A DNA stretch of 64,000 bases from positions 7,582,001 through 7,646,000 of the forward strand of contig NC_016935.1 of assembly GCF_000250655.1 (NCBI RefSeq). The letters run 5' to 3'. Source of the DNA: Paenibacillus mucilaginosus 3016. Its GTDB lineage: Bacteria > Bacillota > Bacilli > Paenibacillales > NBRC-103111. Position numbers and translations under genes: made by a program. Positions 35,311 through 43,018 of the stretch are shown here, one piece after another. Under the pieces are notes generated by a model. That model searched no databases and had not been told where the DNA came from. It saw nothing but the letters and a program-made list of their open reading frames with translations. The first letter of the stretch is position 1, and each line of letters opens with the position of its first letter.

Positions 35311-36019
35311 ATGATGCTGAACGCCGACACAGCCGCCTTCTGGACCCGGAACCTGCGGGACCACGCGCTGTTCGTATACGATACGCTTTCGTCCCAGGAA
35401 GAGGCCGAACGCCAGAGGGCGCTGTATTACCTGCGCTGGTTCGATACGCGGCTGAAGGAAGACCCCTCCGCCAATCCGCGGCGGCTGCTGCCCGGTGCGG
35501 AGTCCCTGCGGATTTTTCTGCTGCATCTGCTGAGAAGACAGCTCACCGAGGGGCTCGGCATCCCTGCTCACCCCGACTTACATCAGCCACACCGTGTCCG
35601 AGAACGAAGAAGCCCTGCGCGTGCTCGGCAGCTCTTCAGGCGCAAGCAGCACCGACCCGCAGCTTCGAAGCCATCTGCTCTGGCTGCCCGTTCTCGCCGG
35701 TGACGCCTTTGTCATCCAGGGAGCCCTCGACGAGGTGGAAAAAGAACTCGTCCGCTCCTACATCGGCCATACCCAGCGCTTCGAAGATGCGTACGCGTAT
35801 GCCGTAGAGCTGGCCGGGTTCCTGCGGACCGGGCTCACCGACTTTCCCGCCATTACTCGCTTCCGCGAGATCGTCCGGCGGGAGACCGAGGCCTTCCTGG
35901 TATCGCTCCGCGAACTGGAGCGGCTCGAAGCCGGCAATCTCGTACTCGACAAGCTTCCGCTGGTCTTCGTCGAGCATATCCGGAGGGAAACCGAGTTTTA
36001 CGTGGGGACGCTGGGGTAG
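35311..36019 (+). pseudogene. DUF2935 family gene with a single-base frameshift
   Basis: Two frames together give one DUF2935 protein of about 235 residues. The first (ATG 35311, AAAGGAGG upstream) reads FWTRNLRDHALFVYDTLSSQ and is in register to about LTEGLGIP near 35575. The second continues from there as LTPTYISHTVSENEEALRVL to TAG 36019 (HIRRETEFYVGTLG). Removing one base in CATCCCTGCTCACC joins them. DUF2935 proteins are helical with two similar halves and His/Glu metal-like ligands; the role is unknown. It is either a true frameshift mutation or a sequencing error; the second half shows no further decay. Confidence 0.85.
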
Positions 36020-36149
36020 CGTCCTTTTTGCTGTCCACAGGTTTAATGCTGGCGACAGCCGGCTCCTTCTGTAGCTTTATGTAACCTTTCGGCCTCTCTT
36101 CCAGTCTATATTTATTATAGAAGAAAACGGTAAAAAAGGAGGCCGCTCC

Positions 36150-36842
36150 ATGTTATCCAGCCGGTTATCGAAGCACCGTTATCCGCCCCTCATGGGCTTA
36201 GCCCTGGGACTGATTCTTCTTCTGCTCTCCTCCTGCCAGGTTCCCGGCAGTCCCGCTCCGAACGTGAAGGACACTCCCCCGCCCGGCGTGTTCTCGATCG
36301 AGCCTTTCGATCTCTTTCAGGGGAACGACGCCAAATTCAAGGCCCTCGTCGACGGCTACGCCGCGGGGGTGCGCATCCGCAGCACCGCTTCCGGTAAGCT
36401 GCTTCTTGCTGAAGTGGAATTGTGGGAAGATGGGGAGAATAAAGGGGTGCAGTCCGTATTTAACTTTCAACTTAGCCCCCCGGACACGCCTCCAAAGACC
36501 GGCGAATTCCTCTATACGATCCAACAGCTCTCGTTGGAAAAGGAATCCGCCTGGAAAATAAAAGCCACTTATGCCGTTCCGAGCAGCAGCGGATCCTCTT
36601 CCAGCAGCACGACCTTGCCGCCCACTGCCGAAAGTACCATTCACATCTGGAGCCCCATTAATCAGCCGCTGACCGCTCGGGAATCCGAGGGAGCTTATAT
36701 CTTCGCCTTGGTTGGCGACACAGACATCAGCTTCGACCCGCTCCAATCCGCCCAAAAGGCACCTTGGGCTTATCTCCTCAAGCTGAGCGTCGTTTCATCC
36801 GATGAGCTGCCCCACAGACGGCCGCAGCAGAAGAAGCCCTAA
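36150..36842 (+). CDS. Putative lipoprotein, family not recognised
   Basis: 230 residues. The N terminus has a positively charged start, a hydrophobic core and the lipobox LLLLSSC (Cys near 29), so the protein should be lipid-anchored outside. The rest is a soluble domain with strand-like segments (GKLLLAEVELWEDGENKG, EFLYTIQQLSLEKESAWKIK), a Ser-rich stretch near 148-156 and a basic C terminus. No family is recognised. ATG 36150 has AAAGGAGG 8 nt upstream. Confidence 0.75.
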   Translation: MLSSRLSKHRYPPLMGLALGLILLLLSSCQVPGSPAPNVKDTPPPGVFSIEPFDLFQGNDAKFKALVDGYAAGVRIRSTASGKLLLAEVELWEDGENKGVQSVFNFQLSPPDTPPKTGEFLYTIQQLSLEKESAWKIKATYAVPSSSGSSSSSTTLPPTAESTIHIWSPINQPLTARESEGAYIFALVGDTDISFDPLQSAQKAPWAYLLKLSVVSSDELPHRRPQQKKP

Positions 36843-36889
36843 AAAGATCCCGACTGGGCTTCTTTCAGGGCTTCCATGATTCGTGCTGT

Positions 36890-36985
36890 TTACTTCTTCT
36901 CCTTCGTCGACTCGGCTGCGTCGGAGTCCTGGTTGTTGCCCGGCTGTCTGCCTTTGCCGTTGTTGTTCGTCGTGTTCCGCGACAT
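36890..36985 (-). CDS. Small hydrophilic 31-residue protein
   Basis: MSRNTTNNNGKGRQPGNNQD followed by an acidic/basic tail ending TKEKK. AAAGGAGG lies 8 nt before ATG 36985, the best site in this area. The composition (Asn, Gly, Lys, no hydrophobics) recalls small spore-associated proteins of Bacillales, but no family is recognised. It lies downstream of tRNA-Gly and its terminator. Confidence 0.6.
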   Translation of the reverse strand: MSRNTTNNNGKGRQPGNNQDSDAAESTKEKK

Positions 36986-37060
36986 CCTGTTTCCCTCCTT
37001 TCCTGGGTCTACCTGAATACGGTACCCAGAGGAGAGAAAGTTATGAAGGATCGCTTCAAT

Positions 37061-37106
37061 AAAAAACACACCAACCCACGGACCTTTAGGCCCTCGGGTT
37101 GGTGTG
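37061..37106 (-). terminator. Terminator after tRNA-Gly
   Basis: The minus strand shows CACACCAACCC paired with GGGTTGGTGTG, extended by inner GC pairs, followed by six T. Confidence 0.88.
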
Positions 37107-37122
37107 CATTCTGACTTTGTTA

Positions 37123-37193
37123 AGCGGGTGATGGGAATCGAACCCACGCCACCAGCTTGGGAAGCTGGAGTTCTGCCATTGAACTACACCCGC
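37123..37193 (-). tRNA. tRNA-Gly (anticodon CCC)
   Basis: 71 nt on the minus strand. Acceptor arms GCGGGTG/CACCCGC, D arm GTTC...GAAC, anticodon stem CCAGC/GCTGG with loop TTCCCAA (anticodon CCC, reading GGG), T arm GTGGG-TTCGATT-CCCAT, discriminator T. The 3' CCA is not encoded. Confidence 0.97.
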
Positions 37194-37528
37194 ATGCGGT
37201 GGATTTGCTTGTTTTTCATTCTATCCCTTGTCCCCCCTATTGTCCATAGTCCGATCGGCCTCCCTTGTTATGTATGAACAGCTCATCCTCTCCCCACCAC
37301 GCACCACCGTACTATCCATGCCCAAGCTCCCCCGCCTCCCAATTGCATCCCTGCTCCCCCGGCCTGTACAATAAAAGACGAATACCTTCCATAAAAACTG
37401 GAAGAAGCGGCCCGCGGCCGGGCAAGCTATAGCGACAAGCTATCAGACGTACAGGTGTATGGCTTCCCGGCGCAGGGCAGGACCAGGCAGGAACCAACCC
37501 AACCATAACCCGCAGGAGGGGACGAATC
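37194..37528. other. Intergenic region, tRNA-Gly and aldo/keto reductase
   Basis: No gene is supported. It holds the tRNA promoter region (minus) and the leader of the reductase, ending in a CAGGAGGGG ribosome-binding site; a TACAAT element near 37367 could be its -10. Confidence 0.4.
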
Positions 37529-38461
37529 ATGAAATACCGCAAGCTGGGCTCGACGAATCTCAAAGTATCCGTTATTGGCGTGGGCACATGGCAGTTCGGA
37601 GGCGAGTGGGGCAAGCCGTTCTCCCAAGGGGAGGTGGACGCGATTCTGGACCAGGCGGCCGAATCGGGCATCAACCTGATCGATACCGCGGAATGCTACG
37701 GCGACCACACGTCGGAATCGCTCATCGGCGATTATGTGTCCCGCAGGCGCCGGGAGGATTGGGTGATCGCGACGAAGTTCGGGCATAAGTTCCACGCCCA
37801 TCTGGACCGGAGCCAGCACTGGTCCCCGCAGGAAGTGCTCGATCAGCTGGATGCTTCCCTGAAAGCCCTGCGGACGGATTATATCGATCTCTACCAGTTC
37901 CACTCGGGCTCCGACGAAGCCTTCGACCAGGACGAGCTCTGGACCCTGCTCGACAAGCAGGTGAAGGCCGGCAAGATCCGCCATCTCGGCACCTCGATCG
38001 CCAGCAACGATAACCTGCATCAGACCGACTCCTCGGACAAAGTGGGTTCGCAGGTCATCCAGGTCGTCTACAACCGGCTGGACCGCAAACCGGAGGAGCG
38101 CGTCTTCCCTTCGTGCATCCGTCAGAACCTGGGCGTCCTGGCACGCGTACCGCTGGCCAGCGGCTATCTCAGCGGCAAGTACCTTCCCGGCGACACGTTC
38201 GCCGAGGATGACGTGCGCCGCCGCCATGACCCCGAGCAGACCCGTCTGAAGCTCGAGGAGGTTCGTCGCATCAAGGCCGAGGAGCTGCCGTCGGGCATGG
38301 AGATGCCGACCTGGGCGCTCGCGTGGTGCCTGAAGCACCCGGCCGTCACGGCCGTCATCCCGGGCTGCAAGAGCCCCGAGCAGGTCATCGCCAACGCCGC
38401 GGCAGCCGCCTACGTGGGCGAAGGCCATCCGCAGCACTGGAGCGGTGAGGATGAAGCCTAA
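37529..38461 (+). CDS. Aldo/keto reductase
   Basis: 310 residues, (beta/alpha)8 NADPH-dependent oxidoreductase. The catalytic tetrad is visible: Asp in NLIDTAECYG (near 52), Tyr in the same segment, Lys in VIATKFGHKF (near 85) and His in DLYQFHSGSD (near 125). Cofactor-side features are LARVPLASGYLSGKY and AVIPGCKSPEQVIANA. The substrate is unknown; the family pattern resembles the YajO/Tas-like group. ATG 37529 has CAGGAGGGGACG upstream. Single gene with a terminator at 38663. Confidence 0.95.
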   Translation: MKYRKLGSTNLKVSVIGVGTWQFGGEWGKPFSQGEVDAILDQAAESGINLIDTAECYGDHTSESLIGDYVSRRRREDWVIATKFGHKFHAHLDRSQHWSPQEVLDQLDASLKALRTDYIDLYQFHSGSDEAFDQDELWTLLDKQVKAGKIRHLGTSIASNDNLHQTDSSDKVGSQVIQVVYNRLDRKPEERVFPSCIRQNLGVLARVPLASGYLSGKYLPGDTFAEDDVRRRHDPEQTRLKLEEVRRIKAEELPSGMEMPTWALAWCLKHPAVTAVIPGCKSPEQVIANAAAAAYVGEGHPQHWSGEDEA

Positions 38462-38872
38462 GCATAGGGCGCGGGTGTCTTCGGTATTCCGTTCCCGCGA
38501 TCATCGGGGAGCCCAGCTTCATAAGTCTCCCTTCAAGCCCCGGACTTCGTCTTCAATAGAGTGCCTGCGGACTATCGCATCACAATGAAGGGAGTGTCCC
38601 TGGGACTCTCCTGAATGAGGCCTCCACCCGTTGTAAAAAAGGGGGCCGCAGTGTAAACGAGGAAAGTCCCTTATCCAACAAACGGATAAGGGACTTTTCT
38701 TTTGGCGTTGAAGCCGAAACCATACGATTCTTCGTTAGAACGAACACCAGGCCGCCTGACTCCTGCCCATCCGCCCCGCAGCACCTATACGCCCGCCTGG
38801 CAGCCGGAGCCGGGTGTACATACAGCTCCTGTCTTCCCCACTGAATCCGTGATGCTCCGCCGCCCAAAGCGC
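38462..38872. other. Intergenic region between convergent genes
   Basis: Apart from the terminator at 38663-38702 and a weaker imperfect dyad near 38591-38611, no gene or repeat is seen. Confidence 0.5.
38663..38702. terminator. Terminator between aldo/keto reductase and GGDEF-EAL genes
   Basis: A 14-bp perfect stem AAAGTCCCTTATCC/GGATAAGGGACTTT with loop AACAAAC and TTCTTTT after it on the plus strand. It may serve both convergent genes. Confidence 0.8.
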
Positions 38873-40612
38873 TTAATCCTCGTTCTGCTTCAGCAGCGCC
38901 TCGAAGTCCGAAGGGGGCACCGGCCGGCTGAAGATGTAGCCCTGGATCTCACGGCACTTGATGTCGAGCAGGAACGAGAGCTGCGCATCGGTTTCCACGC
39001 CTTCGGCGATCACGTTGAGCTTCAGGCTGAGCGCCATCGCCATGATCGCCTGCACGATCGCCGCATCATCCGGATCCTCGGGGATATCCCGGACAAATTG
39101 CTGCGCGATCTTAAGCTTCGTGATCGGGAACTTTTTGAGATAGCTCAGCGAGGAGAAGCCCGTCCCGAAGTCGTCCATGGAGATATGCAGCCCGTGCGCT
39201 CTCAGGGTACGCAGCTTCTCGATCACCTGGTCGACGTGATACATCGCGATGCCTTCGGTGATCTCGAGCTCCAGGTACTGCGCATCGAGACCGCTCTCCT
39301 CCAGCGCGTTCAGTACGATCTGAACGAAGTTGTGCTGGTGGAACTGGATCGGCGAGATATTCACCGCCATCTTCAGCGGCGCATAGCCCGCTTCCTGCCA
39401 GGCCTTGTTCTGCCGGCACGCCTCACGCAGCACCCACTCCCCGATCGGAATAATCTGGCCCGTCTCCTCCGCCAGCGGAATGAATTCCCCCGGCGAGATG
39501 AACCCGAGACGCGGATGCTTCCAGCGGAGGAGCGCCTCCATGCCGTTCATTTTGCCCGTGAAGATATCGACCTGCGGCTGGTAGTAGAGAACGAACTCCT
39601 CGAGCTCGATCGCCTTGTTGAGCCATTCTTCCATGACCAGCTTCTGGATGACGGTATCGTTCATCTCGGCTCGGTAGAACTGGCAGCCGTTCTTCCCGTA
39701 TTCCTTCGCCCGGTACATCGCCGTGTCCGCATTTTTCATCAGGGTGATGGAGTCCTCCCCGTCCTGCGGATACATCGCGATGCCGATGCTGCAGCCGACG
39801 CGCAGCTCATGGCCTTCGATCGTGAACGGCTGGCTGAGCAGCTGGAGGATCTGGTTCGCCACCTTCTCCGCGTCTTCCGGCTGCTCCGCGTCCTTGACCA
39901 GCACCGTGAACTCGTCCCCCCCCTGTCTCGACACGACGTCACTCGTCCCAAGTCCCGACTTCAGGCGGTCCGCCGCCTCTACCAGCAGCTGGTCGCCGAA
40001 CGCATGTCCGAACGTATCGTTCACGTTCTTGAAGCGGTCGAGATCGATGAACATGACGGCCAGCTTCCGGCGGCTCTGGTTCGCCGAATGGATCGCCATC
40101 GTCAGCGACTGCTGGAACATCTGTCGGTTCGGCAGCCCTGTGAGAGGATCATAGTAGGCAAGATAGCTCAGCTGCCGCTCGGTGAATTCCCTCCGCCGGA
40201 TATCCGACGCGATCCAGACCATGAGCGGTCCGACGAGAAGCAGGGTCAAGAGCAGATCCATGCCCGATTCGGCCCAGTAGATGTTCCCTCCGAGGCTCAG
40301 CCTCACGAGCATTTCGAGCATCTCGGCACCGAACAGGATACACAATACGGCCAAGCAGACGCTCCAGACCTTAACCTCGTACCACCGAATCGTAAAATAG
40401 AAGACCGGGGCGGTCAGCAGAATGACAATGACCGACTTGGTCACATCCAGCACATCGTTACTCTCTCCAAGCAGCTGCCCAAGAGCGAGAATAATCAGTT
40501 CGGCCCCGGACAGCGTAAACCATAATCGAATCAATGAAGCATGTTGAAATATCCAGTCCCGCCAGGCTTTCCTGGGCGGCCCTTCGCCGGTCAGGCTGTC
40601 CTTGTAGACCAT
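38873..40612 (-). CDS. Membrane GGDEF-EAL protein
   Basis: 579 residues. Three to four membrane helices near the N terminus (about 20-40, 52-75, 80-103, 113-132) are followed by GGDEF (about 145-310, DPLTGLPNRQMFQQSL and intact RQGGDEFTVLV) and EAL (about 325-575, NGMEALLRWKHPRLG, DDFGTGFSSLSYLKK, EGVETDAQL). Both motifs look catalytically competent, so it could make and break c-di-GMP; in many such proteins one activity dominates. ATG 40612 is chosen because GCAGAGG lies 7 nt upstream; two longer starts have no site. Confidence 0.93.
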   Translation of the reverse strand: MVYKDSLTGEGPPRKAWRDWIFQHASLIRLWFTLSGAELIILALGQLLGESNDVLDVTKSVIVILLTAPVFYFTIRWYEVKVWSVCLAVLCILFGAEMLEMLVRLSLGGNIYWAESGMDLLLTLLLVGPLMVWIASDIRRREFTERQLSYLAYYDPLTGLPNRQMFQQSLTMAIHSANQSRRKLAVMFIDLDRFKNVNDTFGHAFGDQLLVEAADRLKSGLGTSDVVSRQGGDEFTVLVKDAEQPEDAEKVANQILQLLSQPFTIEGHELRVGCSIGIAMYPQDGEDSITLMKNADTAMYRAKEYGKNGCQFYRAEMNDTVIQKLVMEEWLNKAIELEEFVLYYQPQVDIFTGKMNGMEALLRWKHPRLGFISPGEFIPLAEETGQIIPIGEWVLREACRQNKAWQEAGYAPLKMAVNISPIQFHQHNFVQIVLNALEESGLDAQYLELEITEGIAMYHVDQVIEKLRTLRAHGLHISMDDFGTGFSSLSYLKKFPITKLKIAQQFVRDIPEDPDDAAIVQAIMAMALSLKLNVIAEGVETDAQLSFLLDIKCREIQGYIFSRPVPPSDFEALLKQNED

Positions 40613-40760
40613 GTCAATCCTCTGCTTCCTTCTTGAAAGGTGTACTTCCATTGTTATTTCGCTGTGGAGAAATGGACAATAGATTCTAGAATAGTTCACC
40701 TTATATTTCGACAGAACGCAGCGGATTTATTAGAGGCCTCCGCCCCGCCCCTCTTAGAAA

Positions 40761-42419
40761 TTAATACACACGGATTTCGGAGTTATACACGGTCTCGGTG
40801 TCCTCGGAGTCCATGACGCGCACTTCCACTCTCCAGCGTCCCGCATACGGCAGGTAGGCCCCGCGGACCCGGTAGCTGTGGCGCTTCATATCGTAGGAAT
40901 CCTCGAAGCTCGCATCGTCGAACGGCTCGACAGGCACGACGATCGGCGCGATCTCCGGCCCATCCAGAGAATGCAGTTTCAAGATGACATCCTTAGGTTT
41001 CCCCAGCTTCTCTGGAAGCCAAACCTTGACGGTAAAATCGTTGACCCCCGGCACCTTAGGCGAAATCTGCGCCGTCATGTGGATCTTCTCCCCCATCACG
41101 TGCCAGTGCAGCGGTTCATTGGCCGGCAGCGGGGTCAAATACGTGAACACCCCGACAACCCCGATCGTTGCGGTCATCAGGATGGCATCCAGCGCGAGCA
41201 GGCGGCCCGCCGTGCGGTCCCGCAGTCTGCGGTAGGAGAAGCGGATCAGCGCCCCGGTCACCATCACCGCGGCCACCAGAGCGCTTTTGACGAGCAGCAG
41301 CCGGCCCCAGGACGTCTCGAGAATATACCGGATATCCGGCAGAAAAATGAACGTGGTGAGCACGCCCGAAACCGTGAGCACCAGGAGGCTGAGCAGCGCC
41401 GCGGTCGAAAAGACCGGCAGCAGCCGCTTCGCCTGCTCCCGCTCCGTCTTCCATAGCAGGAGCAGCATGACCAGTCCGCCCGCCCAGACGGCGGCCGCCG
41501 CGAGATGCAGCCAGTCCAGCAGCAGCGTCTGCGTCTTCGGCTCGAAAGCGGCGGCGTGGCCGAGCATTCCCTTGGCCAGCCAGGCCAGAGCGGCCCAGAC
41601 CAGATCGAGCGCGGTGCTGCGGTACAGCATCACGAAGCTCAGCAGCGCGAGCAGCAGACCGCCGATCCAGGCATAGCCCGCGGCCGTCTTCGTGAAGAGA
41701 GTCACCAGCCCCGCAGCCCCGCTGTCTCCGAGCAGGTCCGGCAGATGCGCCCACATGAACAGGATGTAGGCGATCAGATAGAGTTGCTGCCACTTCTCGG
41801 CCAGGCGGCGCAGCCGTGTGCGCGTCTCGTCCGGAGCCGTGCCCCCGAACCGGCGGTACCACAGCAGCCAGCCTGTGAAGACGAGCAGCGCGGCGTAATA
41901 GAGGATCCGCGAGGCGAACTGCAGCACATCCCCTGCCGAGGTGCCGCCGAAGGGCTCGTCCCCATGGCTGTGGTGCATGCCTGCGGGCATTTCCTGCGAT
42001 CCGGCGTCCTCACTCAGGCTCTGACCGACCGCAAAGAGATAGGTTCCCTCCACCGGATGCCCGTCCGCCGAGATGACATGGTACGTCACGAGGTAGTTCC
42101 CCTGCCCGAGCGCAGGCAGCTCCAGGATGACGGCCGTTTGCGCCGGATTCATGACCGCCGCGGCATCCGTTACCTGCCTTTTGGCGCTGTCATAGACCCG
42201 CAGATAGAAGAGTCCGTTCTCCAGCCTTTCGTTGAAGGTGAGCGTAATGCGCTCCGGTGCGGCCCTCAGCTCGCTGCCTGCGGCAGGAACCGCCTCCACA
42301 AGCGAAGCGTGAGCCGCTGCTGGGGATGCGCCGGCGGTCACCGTCAGCAGCATGACCATCGTGAGCAGCAGAAGCGCTGCGAACCGCGACATTTTTGCGA
42401 CTATATGATGAAGCCTCAA
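40761..42419 (-). CDS. CopC-CopD fusion copper uptake/resistance protein with C-terminal YtkA-like domain
   Basis: 552 residues. A signal peptide ends at AAA-HASL, leaving His1 of a CopC domain (HASLVEAVPAAG, ITLTFNERLENG, DGHPVEGTYLFAVG), whose N-terminal His is a Cu(II) ligand in the family. Residues about 165-425 hold eight membrane helices of the CopD domain (RILYYAALLVFTGWLLWYRR, WLHLAAAAVWAGGLVMLLLL). Residues about 440-552 form a YtkA-like beta domain. The layout matches B. subtilis YcnJ, a copper importer. TTG 42419 is chosen as start because GGGAGG lies 8 nt before it. Confidence 0.9.
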   Translation of the reverse strand: MRLHHIVAKMSRFAALLLLTMVMLLTVTAGASPAAAHASLVEAVPAAGSELRAAPERITLTFNERLENGLFYLRVYDSAKRQVTDAAAVMNPAQTAVILELPALGQGNYLVTYHVISADGHPVEGTYLFAVGQSLSEDAGSQEMPAGMHHSHGDEPFGGTSAGDVLQFASRILYYAALLVFTGWLLWYRRFGGTAPDETRTRLRRLAEKWQQLYLIAYILFMWAHLPDLLGDSGAAGLVTLFTKTAAGYAWIGGLLLALLSFVMLYRSTALDLVWAALAWLAKGMLGHAAAFEPKTQTLLLDWLHLAAAAVWAGGLVMLLLLWKTEREQAKRLLPVFSTAALLSLLVLTVSGVLTTFIFLPDIRYILETSWGRLLLVKSALVAAVMVTGALIRFSYRRLRDRTAGRLLALDAILMTATIGVVGVFTYLTPLPANEPLHWHVMGEKIHMTAQISPKVPGVNDFTVKVWLPEKLGKPKDVILKLHSLDGPEIAPIVVPVEPFDDASFEDSYDMKRHSYRVRGAYLPYAGRWRVEVRVMDSEDTETVYNSEIRVY

Positions 42420-42630
42420 TGAAGATTCCTCCCACAATTCCCAAATAGGTGGACGGACTTCTGCCGAGACCGGGAGCTCCCATACCGAAATAGAATATGA
42501 ACCGGAGCCCGCCGGGCCTCATTCCGCCCGCATTCTACTGTAGCATACTCCTCCGCCGGCCACCAAGACCTGCCATGGAATCGTAACGTTTGGGGAGGCC
42601 GCCGCTGGAAAACCGTGTCGAAATAAGAGA

Positions 42631-42659
42631 TTGACACAGCCGCCCCAGTAGGGTAAATT
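42631..42659 (+). promoter_or_regulatory. SigA-type promoter of the nrdA riboswitch transcript
   Basis: TTGACA (42631-42636), 17-bp spacer, TAAATT (42654-42659). It lies about 40 nt before the aptamer. Confidence 0.75.
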
Positions 42660-42694
42660 CATACTATTGTCTCTACGAAACAACTACATATGGT

Positions 42695-42872
42695 AGAATC
42701 AGGTGCTTCCTGCTACGAGATATGGTAGGAAGAGAATAGGGAAGCCGGTGCGATTCCGGCGCGGTCCCGCCACTGTAAGAAGTGCGCCTGCAGCCCGGCC
42801 CGTTCGCCGCTCCGCTGCAGTGCCGCCGTCCGTCCCCGGACGCCTTCGAAGCCAGAAGACCTGCCGGATTCT
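42695..42872 (+). promoter_or_regulatory. Cobalamin riboswitch upstream of nrdA
   Basis: Aptamer blocks in order: ATCAGGTGCTTCC, TAGGGAAGCCGGTGCGATTC, CGGTCCCGCCACTGTAAG and GCCAGAAGACCTGCC. It is the same class as the cob riboswitch at 34275. Known examples place such elements before class I reductase genes in organisms that also have the B12-dependent class II enzyme. Confidence 0.95.
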
Positions 42873-42949
42873 TCAGCACGACTCTCCCTACGAGAGATAG
42901 GGAGTGCTGCCTTCGAGAGACTCGAATCTTCCGTTTCGAATCCATTTGG

Positions 42950-42990
42950 GCGTGCATTCCTTCCCGCCTGGGAAGGCTGCATGCTTTTTT
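42950..42990 (+). terminator. Riboswitch expression-platform terminator before nrdA
   Basis: GCGTGCATTCCTTCCC pairs with GGGAAGGCTGCATGC (one bulge, one G-U), then six T, 29 nt before the nrdA start. A further hairpin (AGCACGACTCTCCC/GGGAGTGCT, about 42876-42912) lies between aptamer and terminator and could be the switching partner. Confidence 0.85.
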
Positions 42991-43018
42991 AGTTCAGTAT
43001 ACCGAAGGAGCTGGAATC

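Larger units (their letters stand above)
42420..43018. other. Regulatory region between copCD and nrdA
   Basis: Divergent promoter region. It contains the promoter, B12 riboswitch and terminator listed separately; no protein gene is supported. Confidence 0.7.
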
